Both the position numbers and the translations under genes were made by a program. A model generated the notes under the pieces. That model was not told where the DNA came from and did not search any database. It saw only the letters and a program-made list of their open reading frames with translations. Shown here piece after piece: positions 1-9,072 of a stretch of 64,000 nt of DNA. This DNA is from Legionella sainthelensi (GTDB lineage: Bacteria > Pseudomonadota > Gammaproteobacteria > Legionellales > Legionellaceae). How positions within the stretch are numbered: the stretch's first letter is position 1; each line of letters starts with the position of its first letter. Where the stretch lies: assembly GCF_900637685.1 (NCBI RefSeq), contig NZ_LR134388.1:2863501-2927500 (forward strand). The letters run 5' to 3'.

Positions 1-328
1 TGTTTATAGAGACCTTTCCGTCGGAATTAATATTATATTTGATATATTCAAATGTGGGATTACCGTTTGCGGTAGGATTATCTAAAGTAAAGTGTCTGTC
101 TGATGCAGTAATCCGATTATTATTAATCACCATAAATGCATTAGGTTTCACTGAGCCTATAATCGGACTCGCAGGGAATTTGTCCGAAGTACATTCTTGA
201 AGGTCCATAACCAAAGTGATTTCCTTTCCTTGGGCGACTGCATCAGCTATACCAGCAAATGTGGTTAATTGTTCAGCGTACGTTATTGATGAAAATAAAG
301 CTAAAGCAGATAAAGCGATTTTTTGCAT
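1..328 (-). CDS. VirK-family secreted protein, 3' end cut by window edge
   Basis: The reading frame starts at an ATG at 328 on the minus strand and stays open to the window edge, giving 109 residues. It begins with a typical signal peptide (MQKIALSALALFSSITYA, then EQ), so the product is exported. The mature part has features of the VirK family known from Legionella and plant pathogens: a 'TTFAGIADAVAQGKEI' opening, a 'VMDLQECTSD' segment and a later 'ITASDRHFTLDNPTANGNPTFEY' region. VirK proteins have no firmly established biochemical activity. The gene lies downstream of rpoS on the same strand, separated by a strong terminator, so it is probably transcribed separately. The stop codon is outside the window. 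Confidence 0.7.
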   Translation of the reverse strand, partial: MQKIALSALALFSSITYAEQLTTFAGIADAVAQGKEITLVMDLQECTSDKFPASPIIGSVKPNAFMVINNNRITASDRHFTLDNPTANGNPTFEYIKYNINSDGKVSIN

Positions 329-361
329 TACAGCGACTCCTTTTTAACTGTGTTTTCCGGA

Positions 362-414
362 TAAAAAATAGCCTGAGCAGACAATTTAACCGCATATTTT
401 GTTCACTCAGGCTA
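362..414 (-). terminator. rho-independent terminator of rpoS
   Basis: Arms TAGCCTGAG (369-377) and CTCAGGCTA (406-414) pair perfectly, and the loop can extend the stem. Read on the minus strand the stem is followed by a run of six T. It sits directly after the rpoS stop codon. Confidence 0.75.
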
Positions 415-445
415 ACAACTCTTCTTAAAATTATTCAAGATAAAA

Positions 446-1471
446 TTAGAATAAATCTTCTTGGGTTAAGCCCATTTTTTCTAAAAGGCTTCTTAGTGTT
501 TTTAATGCTTCAACTTGGATTTGACGAACACGTTCGCGAGTCAAGTCAATTTCCTTACCTACATCTTCTAAGGTTGCTTTTTCAAAACCTCTTAAGCCAA
601 ACCGTCTTGCAATAACTTGCTGTTGATTCTCGGTGAGCTTGTCCAATAAAGACTCTATATGTAAACGTAAGTTTTCATTAGTCAATAATTCTGCTGGATT
701 TACACTGTTTTCATCGGGGATGGTATCGAGCAACGATTTGTTTTCATCAAAACCTATAGGTGTATCCACGGAAGTTACTTTATCATTTAATCCTAAAAGC
801 TTTTGCACATCTTCTAATGGTTTATCAACCATCTCAGCAATTTCTTCAGGGGAAGGCTCGTGATCGAGTTTTTGGGTCAGCTGTCTAGCGGCTCTTAAGT
901 ATACATTTAGCTCTTTAACCACATGAATAGGCAAACGAATTGTTCGTGTCTGATTCATTATAGCCCGCTCGATTGTTTGTCGAATCCACCAAGTAGCATA
1001 GGTAGAAAATCGAAATCCTCGCTTAGGATCAAACTTTTCTACTGACTTCATCAAGCCTAAGTTTCCTTCTTCAATTAAATCCAGTAAAGGTAAACCTCGA
1101 TTCAGGTAGCGTCGCGAAATTTTAACCACTAAGCGTAAATTAGATTCAATCATCTTTTTCCGAGCGGCGACATCACCTTTTAAAGCAAGTGTTGCATAAT
1201 GTACCTCTTCCTCAGCGCTTAGCAAAGGTGAAAATCCAATTTCACTTAAGTACAATTGCGTTGCATCCATCATTTTAAGTGCATTTTTACCACGAAATGA
1301 TGGAAAAGCATGGTCATCAGAAAAATCAGGAAGTTCAAAATCCTCTTCCTCGGATTTCTCAACAAACGAATCAAGATCATCCTCTTCAATTAAAAGTGAC
1401 TCATCATCAGGCTCAGACCACTCTTCATCTTTAAGTTCCGGCTCTTTAATTGGCTCATCGTCTTCACGCAT
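446..1471 (-). CDS. rpoS: RNA polymerase sigma factor RpoS (sigma S)
   Basis: This is the stationary-phase sigma factor, which directs RNA polymerase to stress and transmission-phase promoters; in Legionella it is needed for growth in protozoa. The ATG at 1471 follows an AGGTG ribosome site and gives 341 residues, the usual Legionella length; a GTG nine bases upstream overlaps that site and is less likely. The N-terminus is very acidic. Region 1.2 ([11 protein letters not shown]) is followed by the region 2 core ([47 protein letters not shown]), region 3, and region 4 ([27 protein letters not shown]). It lies just downstream of nlpD, as in most gammaproteobacteria, where the main rpoS promoter often lies inside nlpD. 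Confidence 0.97.
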   Translation of the reverse strand: MREDDEPIKEPELKDEEWSEPDDESLLIEEDDLDSFVEKSEEEDFELPDFSDDHAFPSFRGKNALKMMDATQLYLSEIGFSPLLSAEEEVHYATLALKGDVAARKKMIESNLRLVVKISRRYLNRGLPLLDLIEEGNLGLMKSVEKFDPKRGFRFSTYATWWIRQTIERAIMNQTRTIRLPIHVVKELNVYLRAARQLTQKLDHEPSPEEIAEMVDKPLEDVQKLLGLNDKVTSVDTPIGFDENKSLLDTIPDENSVNPAELLTNENLRLHIESLLDKLTENQQQVIARRFGLRGFEKATLEDVGKEIDLTRERVRQIQVEALKTLRSLLEKMGLTQEDLF

Positions 1472-1535
1472 TATTTTCACCTATAGTATTTAGCCATATC
1501 TCAAAATGGTTTATTTTGAGTTCAATATAAAAACA

Positions 1536-1574
1536 GTTCGATATAAAATTTTGACTTATATCGAACTCACGTTA
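1536..1574. repeat. intergenic palindrome, GTTCGATATAA type
   Basis: Eleven-base perfect inverted arms GTTCGATATAA (1536-1546) and TTATATCGAAC (1556-1566) are followed by TCACGTTAA. Related copies occur at 2580-2613 and 38910-38944, and the CTCACGTTAA tail recurs near 32606. It lies between nlpD and rpoS, so it may act as an attenuator or simply be a dispersed short repeat. Confidence 0.55.
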
Positions 1575-1628
1575 ACTACATTATACTTCATAACAAAGAG
1601 TATTGTTGCTATAACTACAAGTAGTCTG

Positions 1629-2360
1629 TCAACCTTTTTGTAGATAATTCAATGGATTGACAGGAACACCTGATTTTCTAATTTCAAAATGAACACCTAT
1701 ATACTTATGGTCAATAACACCAGCTTCGGCAATAACCTGTCCTGCCTTCACGTGCTGCCCCTCTGCAACCATGACTCTTGCATTATGACCATAAGCAGTT
1801 AAATACCCATAATTATGTTTAATAATAATTAAGTTACCATAACCTGCTAGGCCACTTCCAGCATAAGCTACTACACCACTTGCTGCTGCAAGTACTTTTT
1901 CACCTTTTTTACATGCAATGTTTATGCCTTTTTTACCCTGATCAGGAATAAATGTAGTTACAACACGCCCGCTAACTGGCCATAACCAACCTGAGGCAGA
2001 ACGAGCATATCGATTCGCTGGTGAATGGATTATGACTGGTCTTGGCTTAGGAGGAGCATAATACGGCTTATATGTCTTAAAATTGCGCGAAACCCGCTTA
2101 TTACGTGGAATATTTCGTAAGTTAATAACTTGCCCAACTCTTAAAGAGTATGGAGGATTAATATGATTTAAACGCGCCAAAGTCTGATAATCGGTATCAT
2201 AACGAAATGCGATTGAATAAAGAGTTTCTCCGCGTTTCACAATATGTACTTTTTGAGAATACCAGCGTAACTCACTCACCGGAGCCCAATTTTTTCCACA
2301 ACCCACCAAAATCAGTGGGAGAAAAAGGTATAAGAGCTTTTTAAAAAATGAACTTATCAT
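1629..2360 (-). CDS. nlpD: NlpD-like lipoprotein, LysM and M23 (LytM) domains
   Basis: This is a murein hydrolase activator of the NlpD/EnvC class, which stimulates cell-wall amidases during division. The signal peptide ends in a lipobox (LILVGC, Cys at residue 21), so it is a lipoprotein. A LysM peptidoglycan-binding domain spans about residues 38-82 ([31 protein letters not shown]). A basic, proline-rich linker leads to an M23-like domain from about residue 135. The M23 part looks catalytically degenerate: the usual HxxxD metal site is replaced around [12 protein letters not shown], and the later HFEIRKSG keeps only a single His, as in regulatory LytM proteins. The 243 residues match Legionella homologues. 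The ATG has a GAGGT site upstream. Confidence 0.93.
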   Translation of the reverse strand: MISSFFKKLLYLFLPLILVGCGKNWAPVSELRWYSQKVHIVKRGETLYSIAFRYDTDYQTLARLNHINPPYSLRVGQVINLRNIPRNKRVSRNFKTYKPYYAPPKPRPVIIHSPANRYARSASGWLWPVSGRVVTTFIPDQGKKGINIACKKGEKVLAAASGVVAYAGSGLAGYGNLIIIKHNYGYLTAYGHNARVMVAEGQHVKAGQVIAEAGVIDHKYIGVHFEIRKSGVPVNPLNYLQKG

Positions 2361-2579
2361 CGATTACCTCAACTAAAACCTAAATAATTCTGTTGAGCTT
2401 TACAAAGATTTCTACTCTTGCTGAAATCGTTATAGCTACAAACCCAACCACACTGTTCAGCTTTAATTAACGTGAGCTCGGCAAAAAAGAAGCACAGAGA
2501 TGCCTTTTATGCCACTAAACGAATCTTATCCTGTACAATGCTTAGTATTTATACGAGATCTAGTTTTTAATAAAAACAG

Positions 2580-2613
2580 TCGTTATAAAAAATAAAGGCA
2601 TTTTTTATAACGA
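2580..2613. repeat. AT-rich perfect hairpin downstream of surE
   Basis: Thirteen-base perfect arms TCGTTATAAAAAA (2580-2592) and TTTTTTATAACGA (2601-2613) flank an eight-base loop. It is adjacent to the surE stop codon and could terminate surE transcription. It resembles the palindrome at 1536-1566 in having a TCG-TATAA outer core and a following AACTAACATTAA tail. Confidence 0.55.
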
Positions 2614-2625
2614 ACTAACATTAAA

Positions 2626-3387
2626 TTATGCTTCTTGAACATGGATACCATCAAGCCAGTGGGCTAACTGATCAAACAATTTATAGTTTGTCATATCTAA
2701 ATGAAGGGGTGTAATCGAAACATAACCTTCATTAATGGCATAAAAATCAGTTCCAGGGCCTGCATCAGCTTCTGCCCCTGGGAGACCAATCCAGTAAATA
2801 GGTCGTCCTCGGGGATCAGTATCCTTGACAACAGGCTCTGCACCATGACGTGTTCCTAATCGAGTGACTTGCAACCCCTTTATTTTATCTAGAGGTAAAT
2901 TCGGGATATTAACATTTAAAATAGTCTGTGAAGGCAACCGGTGTATACTAAGTTGCATCACTAATTGCTTTGTAATAATTGCTGCTGTTTCATAATGTTG
3001 AATATCATGCCCAACCATTGAAATTGCAAGTGCAGGCAACCCCAAATAACGACCTTCCATAGCAGCTGCGACTGTACCTGAATAAAGGATATCATCGCCT
3101 AAGTTTCCACCTTCGTTAATTCCAGAAACAACCATATCAATTTCAGAGTTTAGAAATCCAGTTACTGCTAAATGAACACAGTCAGTTGGAGTGCCTTCAA
3201 CACTGTAATACCCATTTTCTAATTTTTTAACTTTTATTGGTTGTGATAATGTTAAAGAATTACTTGCTCCACTTCTATTTCTATCCGGGGCAACCACTTC
3301 AATATCTACAAAAGTTGAAAGTTCTTTAGCTAAGACATTAATCCCAGGTGCGAAAACTCCATCATCATTACTGATCAATACTCTCAT
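2626..3387 (-). CDS. surE: 5'/3'-nucleotidase SurE
   Basis: SurE is a divalent-metal-dependent phosphatase that dephosphorylates nucleoside 5'- and 3'-monophosphates and supports stationary-phase survival. The family metal site is at the N-terminus ([15 protein letters not shown]), followed by [16 protein letters not shown], then [27 protein letters not shown], all hallmark SurE motifs. Length 253 residues is normal. It starts two bases after the stop codon of the upstream lipoprotein gene, so the two are co-transcribed. In E. coli surE is followed by pcm before nlpD; here pcm is absent and about 260 non-coding bases with palindromes separate surE and nlpD. Confidence 0.96.
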   Translation of the reverse strand: MRVLISNDDGVFAPGINVLAKELSTFVDIEVVAPDRNRSGASNSLTLSQPIKVKKLENGYYSVEGTPTDCVHLAVTGFLNSEIDMVVSGINEGGNLGDDILYSGTVAAAMEGRYLGLPALAISMVGHDIQHYETAAIITKQLVMQLSIHRLPSQTILNVNIPNLPLDKIKGLQVTRLGTRHGAEPVVKDTDPRGRPIYWIGLPGAEADAGPGTDFYAINEGYVSITPLHLDMTNYKLFDQLAHWLDGIHVQEA

Positions 3388-3389
3388 GA

Positions 3390-3776
3390 TTAACTCTTGG
3401 GGGATTCAAACCATCTAACCACTGCCAAGTGATCAGCCAAATCTTGTTTCTTCTTCACTAAACTTGCTTCTAAGTTTTCATTATTCTGCTCTGTTTCTAA
3501 TTGGCTTTGCTCTTTGGCAATAGCTTCTTGTAACGCTATAATTTTTTGGCCAAAGCCTTGAGGACTCATTTGTAATTTATATGCAAGCTCGTTCATGCGG
3601 GTTGCAAGAGTTTCCAGTTGTTCACAAGTTAATCCTTGAGGTTGCCTCTCAGGACAGGCTTTCAGCGCTTGTTGTAATTCATCAGGATGCGTTTGGTAAT
3701 AATATTCGTTTTTTGCTGAGCAAGAGGCCAATCCCAAAGTAATTAATAGTGCCACCCAACATTTATTCATACTCAA
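3390..3776 (-). CDS. small lipoprotein with coiled-coil, unknown function
   Basis: The 128-residue product has a lipoprotein signal peptide ([19 protein letters not shown], lipobox LASC, Cys at 19). The mature part carries a conserved-looking '[18 protein letters not shown]' and '[18 protein letters not shown]' segment with two cysteines, then a long Glu/Gln-rich helix (about residues 80-118) likely to form a coiled coil. I do not recognise a named family; similar small lipoproteins lie next to surE in other legionellae. It precedes surE by two bases, which implies one operon. Confidence 0.75.
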   Translation of the reverse strand: MSMNKCWVALLITLGLASCSAKNEYYYQTHPDELQQALKACPERQPQGLTCEQLETLATRMNELAYKLQMSPQGFGQKIIALQEAIAKEQSQLETEQNNENLEASLVKKKQDLADHLAVVRWFESPKS

Positions 3777-3845
3777 CCTATTGTAAACTACAAAACACCA
3801 ATATTATCATTAGACACACTCTAACGCCATCTGTATGAGAGAACC

Positions 3846-5564
3846 ATGCTTGATTTTAAATTGCAACGTGATCCACAAACTGGTGAACAATATCTTGAAA
3901 CTTCTATTTGTGGTAAACCCCTTTTAACTACACCACAGTTGAATAAAGGCACAGCATTCACTAATGAAGAAAGAAAAGAATTTGGCTTATTAGGCAAACT
4001 TCCCCATCGAGTTGAAACACTTGAGGAGCAAGTGAAACGTGCGTACTTACAATATTCAAGTTATACGACACGTTTGCAACAAAATATTTATTTGAATAAC
4101 TTACATGATAAAAATCAAATTCTTTTTTATAAGTTAATTATCAAACATTTAGGTGAAATGCTACCTACAATTTATACCCCTATTGTAGGAACAGCAGTAA
4201 AACGCTTTAGTCATGAATACAGACAACCTCGTGGTTTATACATTTCTCATTCAGATAAAAATCAAATTGAAGAAATACTAAAAAATCGCTCTAACCCTGA
4301 AATCGACGTGATCGTTGTAACGGATGGTGAGGGTGTACTAGGTATTGGAGATCAAGGTATCGGTGGCATGGATATTCCAGTTGCTAAATTAATGGTCTAT
4401 TGTTTATGCGGAGGTATTGAACCGACACGAACTTTACCTATATTTCTTGATGTAGGCACAAACAATCAAGATTTGTTAAATGATCCTATGTACTTAGGAT
4501 GTCGTCATCCACGCATTAATCCAGCAGCATATGATGATTTTATTTCTGCTTTTGTTCATGAAATTCATAAGCAGTTTCCCAATGCCTTTTTACATTGGGA
4601 AGATTTTGGACGAGGGAATGCACGACGTATCTTAGAAAAATTTCAAGATCAATTATGTACCTTTAATGATGACATTCAAGGAACGGGTGCCGTAACCTTA
4701 GCGGCATTATTAGCTGCTTGCGATGTGACAAACTCAAAATTACAGGAACAGCGCATTGTAGTTTTTGGCGCAGGCTCAGCAGGTACTGGAATTAGCGACC
4801 AAATTGTTGATGCTATGGTGCGTGAAGGGCTCAGCCCCGAAGAGGCCTATCAACGCTTTTGGCTAATCGACAGGCAAGGTTTATTGCTCAATACCGACCC
4901 AGATCTTACTGAGGCTCAAAAACCTTATACTCGTGATCCTAAAGAAATCACGCAATGGGCAATTAACGAAAAGCATCATCCCTCACTTACTGATACAGTG
5001 AGACATGTTAAACCTACCATTCTTATTGGTTGTTCTGCTCAGCCAGGAGCTTTTTCACAAGACATCATTGAAACAATGTCTACTCATTGCGAGCGCCCTA
5101 TTATTTTTCCACTCTCTAATCCAGATGAACGATGTGAAGCAAAACCCGCGGATATATTAACCTGGAGCCAAGGAAAAGCATTGATTGCAACAGGGACAGC
5201 ATTCCCTCCAGTAGAATTCCACAATCGTATGGTACAAATTGCTCAATGTAATAATGCGTTGGTATTCCCGGGAATTGGTCTTGGAGTACTTTCTGTAAAT
5301 GCTACTCGACTCACTAAAGATATGATTTTGGCTGCTGCACATGCTCTTTGCAAATTTGCACCAAGCAAAAAAGAAAGTTACCTTCCCTTACTTCCTTCCT
5401 TAGACGATGCCCAAACAGTCGCTAAAGAAATCGCTATAGCTGTAGCTCGTTGTGCTATTGACTCAGGGTATGCTCAGAAAAACCAAGATGCTGACTTGGA
5501 AAAATTAGTAGTTGATATGTTTTGGGAGCCTCGATATTTACCGTTTAAATTTACAAAACCCTAG
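3846..5564 (+). CDS. maeA: NAD-dependent malic enzyme
   Basis: The enzyme decarboxylates L-malate to pyruvate with reduction of NAD+, linking the TCA cycle to gluconeogenesis and acetyl-CoA supply in a bacterium that lives on amino acids. At 572 residues it is close to E. coli SfcA/MaeA (565). Visible motifs are the catalytic YTPIVG region, the metal and malate region VVTDGEGVLGIGDQGIGGM, WEDFGRGNARRIL, FNDDIQGTGAV and the Rossmann motif VFGAGSAGTGI. It is transcribed divergently from the lipoprotein-surE-nlpD-rpoS block, and a palindrome follows the stop codon. Confidence 0.95.
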   Translation: MLDFKLQRDPQTGEQYLETSICGKPLLTTPQLNKGTAFTNEERKEFGLLGKLPHRVETLEEQVKRAYLQYSSYTTRLQQNIYLNNLHDKNQILFYKLIIKHLGEMLPTIYTPIVGTAVKRFSHEYRQPRGLYISHSDKNQIEEILKNRSNPEIDVIVVTDGEGVLGIGDQGIGGMDIPVAKLMVYCLCGGIEPTRTLPIFLDVGTNNQDLLNDPMYLGCRHPRINPAAYDDFISAFVHEIHKQFPNAFLHWEDFGRGNARRILEKFQDQLCTFNDDIQGTGAVTLAALLAACDVTNSKLQEQRIVVFGAGSAGTGISDQIVDAMVREGLSPEEAYQRFWLIDRQGLLLNTDPDLTEAQKPYTRDPKEITQWAINEKHHPSLTDTVRHVKPTILIGCSAQPGAFSQDIIETMSTHCERPIIFPLSNPDERCEAKPADILTWSQGKALIATGTAFPPVEFHNRMVQIAQCNNALVFPGIGLGVLSVNATRLTKDMILAAAHALCKFAPSKKESYLPLLPSLDDAQTVAKEIAIAVARCAIDSGYAQKNQDADLEKLVVDMFWEPRYLPFKFTKP

Positions 5565-5593
5565 TGTAATTTCGGGATAAAAGCAAAGCCTGA

Positions 5594-5622
5594 ACCTGGT
5601 AATATAAATGCTATTACCAGGT
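5594..5622. terminator. bidirectional hairpin between convergent genes
   Basis: Perfect 11-base arms ACCTGGTAATA (5594-5604) and TATTACCAGGT (5612-5622) lie between the 3' ends of the malic enzyme gene and the convergent chagasin-like gene. There is no long T-run, so termination strength is uncertain. Confidence 0.55.
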
Positions 5623-5634
5623 CACCCGTCGACG

Positions 5635-6012
5635 TTACTTCTTACCATCCGTTTTCACAAAATTCACTTTAATAGTTTTCATTGTCGCACTCGAGGGTTC
5701 CCAAGAGCGTGCATATTTCATTTGAATTTCAGTACTTTCAGGATAGTTTATTCCTTTTTGTAAAGTAAAAATAAAATGCATTTGGCCACCAGCGCCCATA
5801 AGTTTAGTTTTCGGTTGTTCATAAGAACTATTACTTAAAGTTAATAACTTCTTATTGTAATGAACAACAGACCATTGAAATCCGGTAGTTGGATTTGCCG
5901 GTAAAGTGACTTCGAAACTTGGACTACTCATATTAACATCTAGAGTTAGATTATCATTTGCATAAGTCATCGTTGAAATACTCAGAAATAAACAGCCAAG
6001 TACTCTTTTCAT
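5635..6012 (-). CDS. chagasin-like cysteine protease inhibitor (family I42), secreted
   Basis: Family I42 proteins inhibit papain-type cysteine proteases by inserting three loops into the active site. All three loop signatures are visible in this 125-residue product: NPTTGFQW (about residues 40-47), the GAGGQMHFIF loop (about 73-82) and the ARSWEP loop (about 103-108, in place of the usual RPW). A signal peptide (MKRVLGCLFLSISTMTYA) directs it to the periplasm or outside. Possible targets are the cell's own secreted proteases or host cathepsins; the sequence does not decide. It is monocistronic and converges on the malic enzyme gene. Confidence 0.87.
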   Translation of the reverse strand: MKRVLGCLFLSISTMTYANDNLTLDVNMSSPSFEVTLPANPTTGFQWSVVHYNKKLLTLSNSSYEQPKTKLMGAGGQMHFIFTLQKGINYPESTEIQMKYARSWEPSSATMKTIKVNFVKTDGKK

Positions 6013-6201
6013 TAATAAACTCCTTTTGCATGTTCTGAACTCAGTTTAGCCTATTTAATCAAGAGCAGCTATTGTCAAAACCCTGTGCATGCTGTAAATC
6101 CAAGAATCCTTTACTTTTCGTTTTATTTTACATATTAATCTTGATCTTAAAGCATAGAAAAGCGATTATCTTATCTTTTTTAATCACAGTTAGGAGCGCG
6201 T

Positions 6202-7829
6202 GTGGACTACGAAACCATGGAATTTGACGTTATCATCGTAGGTGCAGGACCAGCGGGGTTATCTGCTGCGATTAAACTAAAACAGCTTGCTCTCAACGCA
6301 CAAAAAGAAATATCTGTTTGTATTTTAGAAAAAGGAGCCCAAGTCGGGGCACATATTCTTTCAGGAGCAGTTCTAGAACCAAGAAGCCTTAAAGAACTAC
6401 TTCCTGGCTCCTGGCAAGAAGCTCCTTTAGATACCGCCGTAAAAGAAGATTTTTTTTATTTTCTAACTCAAAAACATTCATATAAACTTCCTACACCCAA
6501 GCCTATGCACAATGAAGGAAATTATATTATAAGCTTAGGTGAACTTTGTATTTTTCTTGCAGAGCAAGCGGAAGCTTTAGGTTGTGAAATTTATCCCGGA
6601 TTTTCTGCAGTAAAAGCACTTTATAATGATCAGAATCAAGTAATTGGAGTGATAACAGGTTGTGTCGGTCTCGATAAAAACAAAGAAAAAACCCATAACT
6701 ATCAACCAGGAATGCATTTACTTGCCAAACAAACTTTATTAGCTGAAGGTTGCCGTGGACAACTCAGCCAAAGCCTAATGTCACGTTATCATTTAAGAGA
6801 TAAAATCAACCCACAAACTTATGGTTTAGGTATTAAGGAAATATGGCAGGTCACAGCAGAGCAGCACAAACCCGGACGAGTCATTCATACTGTAGGCTGG
6901 CCAATGGATCATGCAACTTATGGTGGTTCATTTGCTTATCATTTATCAAATCAACGTGTTGCTCTTGGTTTTGTAGTGGGTCTTGATTATAAAAACCCAT
7001 GGTTAAATCCTTTTGCAGAATTCCAACGATTCAAAACACATCCATTCATCAAACCTATCCTGACAGGTGGTGAACGTATTAGTTATGGTGCTCGTGCGCT
7101 GAATGAAGGGGGATGGCAATCTTTACCAAAGCTGACTTTTCCTGGCGGCGCATTAATTGGCGATGCAGCAGGTTTCCTTAATGTTCCTAAAATTAAAGGA
7201 ATACATACCGCTATGCAATCAGGAATGCTCGCTGCAGCAGCATGCTTTGAGGTCTTGCAGCAAGAGAATCCCATCCAAATGGAACTCACCAATTACACTG
7301 AAAAAGTCAAAAACTCCTGGTTAGAAAAAGAACTGTATGCCGTGCGCAACATAAGACCAGGATTTAAATACGGTCTTTTGCCAGGTTTAATCAATGCTGC
7401 TTTTGAAACTTATATTACTCGGGGACATTCTCCTTGGACGCTCTCTAATCATGCTGATAACAAAACTTTAATTCCAGCAAATAAAGCAAAAAAATAGACT
7501 ATCCTAAACCTGATGGTGTTATTACCTTTGATAAACTTTCTTCAGTATTCTTGGCAAATACATATCACGAGGAAAATCAACCTTGTCATCTTGTATTGAA
7601 AAATCCACAATTAGCAATTGATATCAATTTAAAAGAATATGCTTTCCCAGAAGGTAGGTACTGCCCTGCTGCAGTTTATGAAATAATTGAAGAAGAGAAG
7701 GGATCCAGATTACAAATTAATGCACAAAACTGCATTCACTGCAAAACGTGCGATATTAAAGATCCACGACAAAATATAGTTTGGCATGCGCCTGAAGGTG
7801 GGGGCGGCCCCAACTACTCTGGCATGTAA
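6202..7829 (+). CDS. electron transfer flavoprotein-ubiquinone oxidoreductase (one-base frameshift)
   Basis: This membrane-associated enzyme moves electrons from ETF (fatty-acid and amino-acid oxidation) to ubiquinone. The first open part (6202-7497) has the FAD motif [11 protein letters not shown] and the family motifs [28 protein letters not shown] and [19 protein letters not shown]. The frame stops at 7495-7497 right after a run of seven A (7488-7494). Adding one A lets the frame continue as [10 protein letters not shown] into the C-terminal part (open from about 7551), which holds the iron-sulphur ligands YCPAAVYE and NCIHCKTCD. The restored protein is 542 residues, the normal family length. 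The GTG start has an AGGAG site five bases upstream; an ATG at 6217 is the alternative. Confidence 0.9.
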
Positions 7830-8028
7830 TCTTGCCACAAGTTTAATTTGCGACGAAGCCGCTCATTTTCTTGTCTAAATCCCTTTGGTTAAGAGCTGCT
7901 GTTTAAGCAGTATTTGCTCGCTCTTTCATTTTGTGACAAACATGATTTTCATCGTACATTTTATTAATTGTGCTGAATACTACGTTTATGTCTCATGCAG
8001 ATGATTATTAATAAACAGGAAGATACGT

Positions 8029-9060
8029 ATGTTTCGATATGAAGCGCCAAATCCTTATAATAATGAAGGATCTTTTTTTTCGTTTTTAAGTTCAAGCTCT
8101 GTTTCATCAAGCCAAAGAATTGGTAAATTAGTATTACCTGCTCAATGGCGAGAACCTAAAATTCTAGGTGAAATAACCTTGAATCAATTTGCTCATGCAA
8201 ATGGCCTTGTTATTCAAGGTGGCTATGTAGGTACACATGATAGTGCAGTTTTAGATACGATTGAATTAAAACCCAAAACAGAGTCTAACACCTCGCTTAA
8301 AAACCAACATTATATTATTAAGTTTAATGGAAATGGAATGTTCTATCAGGATGCGCTGTATGATTATGCCTATGATGCAAATCAATTGAATCTAACCATC
8401 ATTGGTTTTAACTATCGGGGTGTTGGCAATAGTAAAAAACCACCCGAGACTTTTCAAGATCTGGTGACTGATGGTATTGCGCAAGTACAACGTGTCTTAG
8501 ACAAAGGTGTTAATTCAAAAAAAATTACCTTAGATGGTTTATCTCTTGGTGGGGGTGTTGCCACAATAGTTGCTAGTCATTTTCATAAAATAGGCAAACC
8601 AGTTTATTTGTGGAATGATCGTTCTTTTGCTTCAGTCTCAAAAGCAGCTGCTGGCGTGGTGGCTCCCGAAATAGATAATATTTTTGGCGAGACATTAGCA
8701 ACATCGATTGAATGCACATCCTGGAGTTTAATGAAACCCGCAGGATGGGATGTTGACGTAGCCAAAGCCTATAACGAGATTCCAGATGAATACAAGAATC
8801 ATATGTATGTAGCTAAAAAATCCACTCTTTCTTATGGTGATGGCGTAATTGCACATCGTGCATCATTACATGAGGGAGTAAAACAAGATGAAAAGAAAAA
8901 AGGAATTAGAACGGGCCATAAAGTATATGCACAAAATGGTTTTTTTGGTGGGGGGCATAATATGTCGCGAAGTGATTTAGTGAGTGCAGAAAACACTTCT
9001 CTAACTGGACAAGATCAATTCGAAAATTTCATGAAAAATCACACAAACAACGGCTTCTAA
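8029..9060 (+). CDS. alpha/beta-hydrolase-fold protein, SidB-like effector candidate
   Basis: The 343-residue product has a Ser-rich N-terminus (SFLSSSSVSSSQ, about 18-29). A hydrolase core runs from about residue 95: FNGNGMFYQ may provide the oxyanion region, FNYRGVGNSKKPP follows, and the nucleophile elbow is GLSLGG with Ser172. A candidate catalytic His lies in GGGHNMSR near residue 315. The pattern resembles the SidB/Sdb proteins of Legionella and the chlamydial CHLPS-type hydrolases, which are lipase-like; that is family knowledge plus inference, and no substrate can be given. No signal peptide or membrane segment is visible, consistent with type IV export. Its likely terminator lies at 10277-10296, now separated from it by an insertion sequence. 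Confidence 0.65.
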   Translation: MFRYEAPNPYNNEGSFFSFLSSSSVSSSQRIGKLVLPAQWREPKILGEITLNQFAHANGLVIQGGYVGTHDSAVLDTIELKPKTESNTSLKNQHYIIKFNGNGMFYQDALYDYAYDANQLNLTIIGFNYRGVGNSKKPPETFQDLVTDGIAQVQRVLDKGVNSKKITLDGLSLGGGVATIVASHFHKIGKPVYLWNDRSFASVSKAAAGVVAPEIDNIFGETLATSIECTSWSLMKPAGWDVDVAKAYNEIPDEYKNHMYVAKKSTLSYGDGVIAHRASLHEGVKQDEKKKGIRTGHKVYAQNGFFGGGHNMSRSDLVSAENTSLTGQDQFENFMKNHTNNGF

Positions 9061-9072
9061 AAACGAATGAAG

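Noticed and set aside
7830..7940. Minus-strand reading stretches with a coiled-coil-like look (ILLKQQLLTKG and [19 protein letters not shown] in different frames) just after the ETF-QO gene
   Set aside because: Joining them needs more than one frame change and no start with a ribosome site fits the one-missing-base pattern; treated as chance or a decayed remnant.
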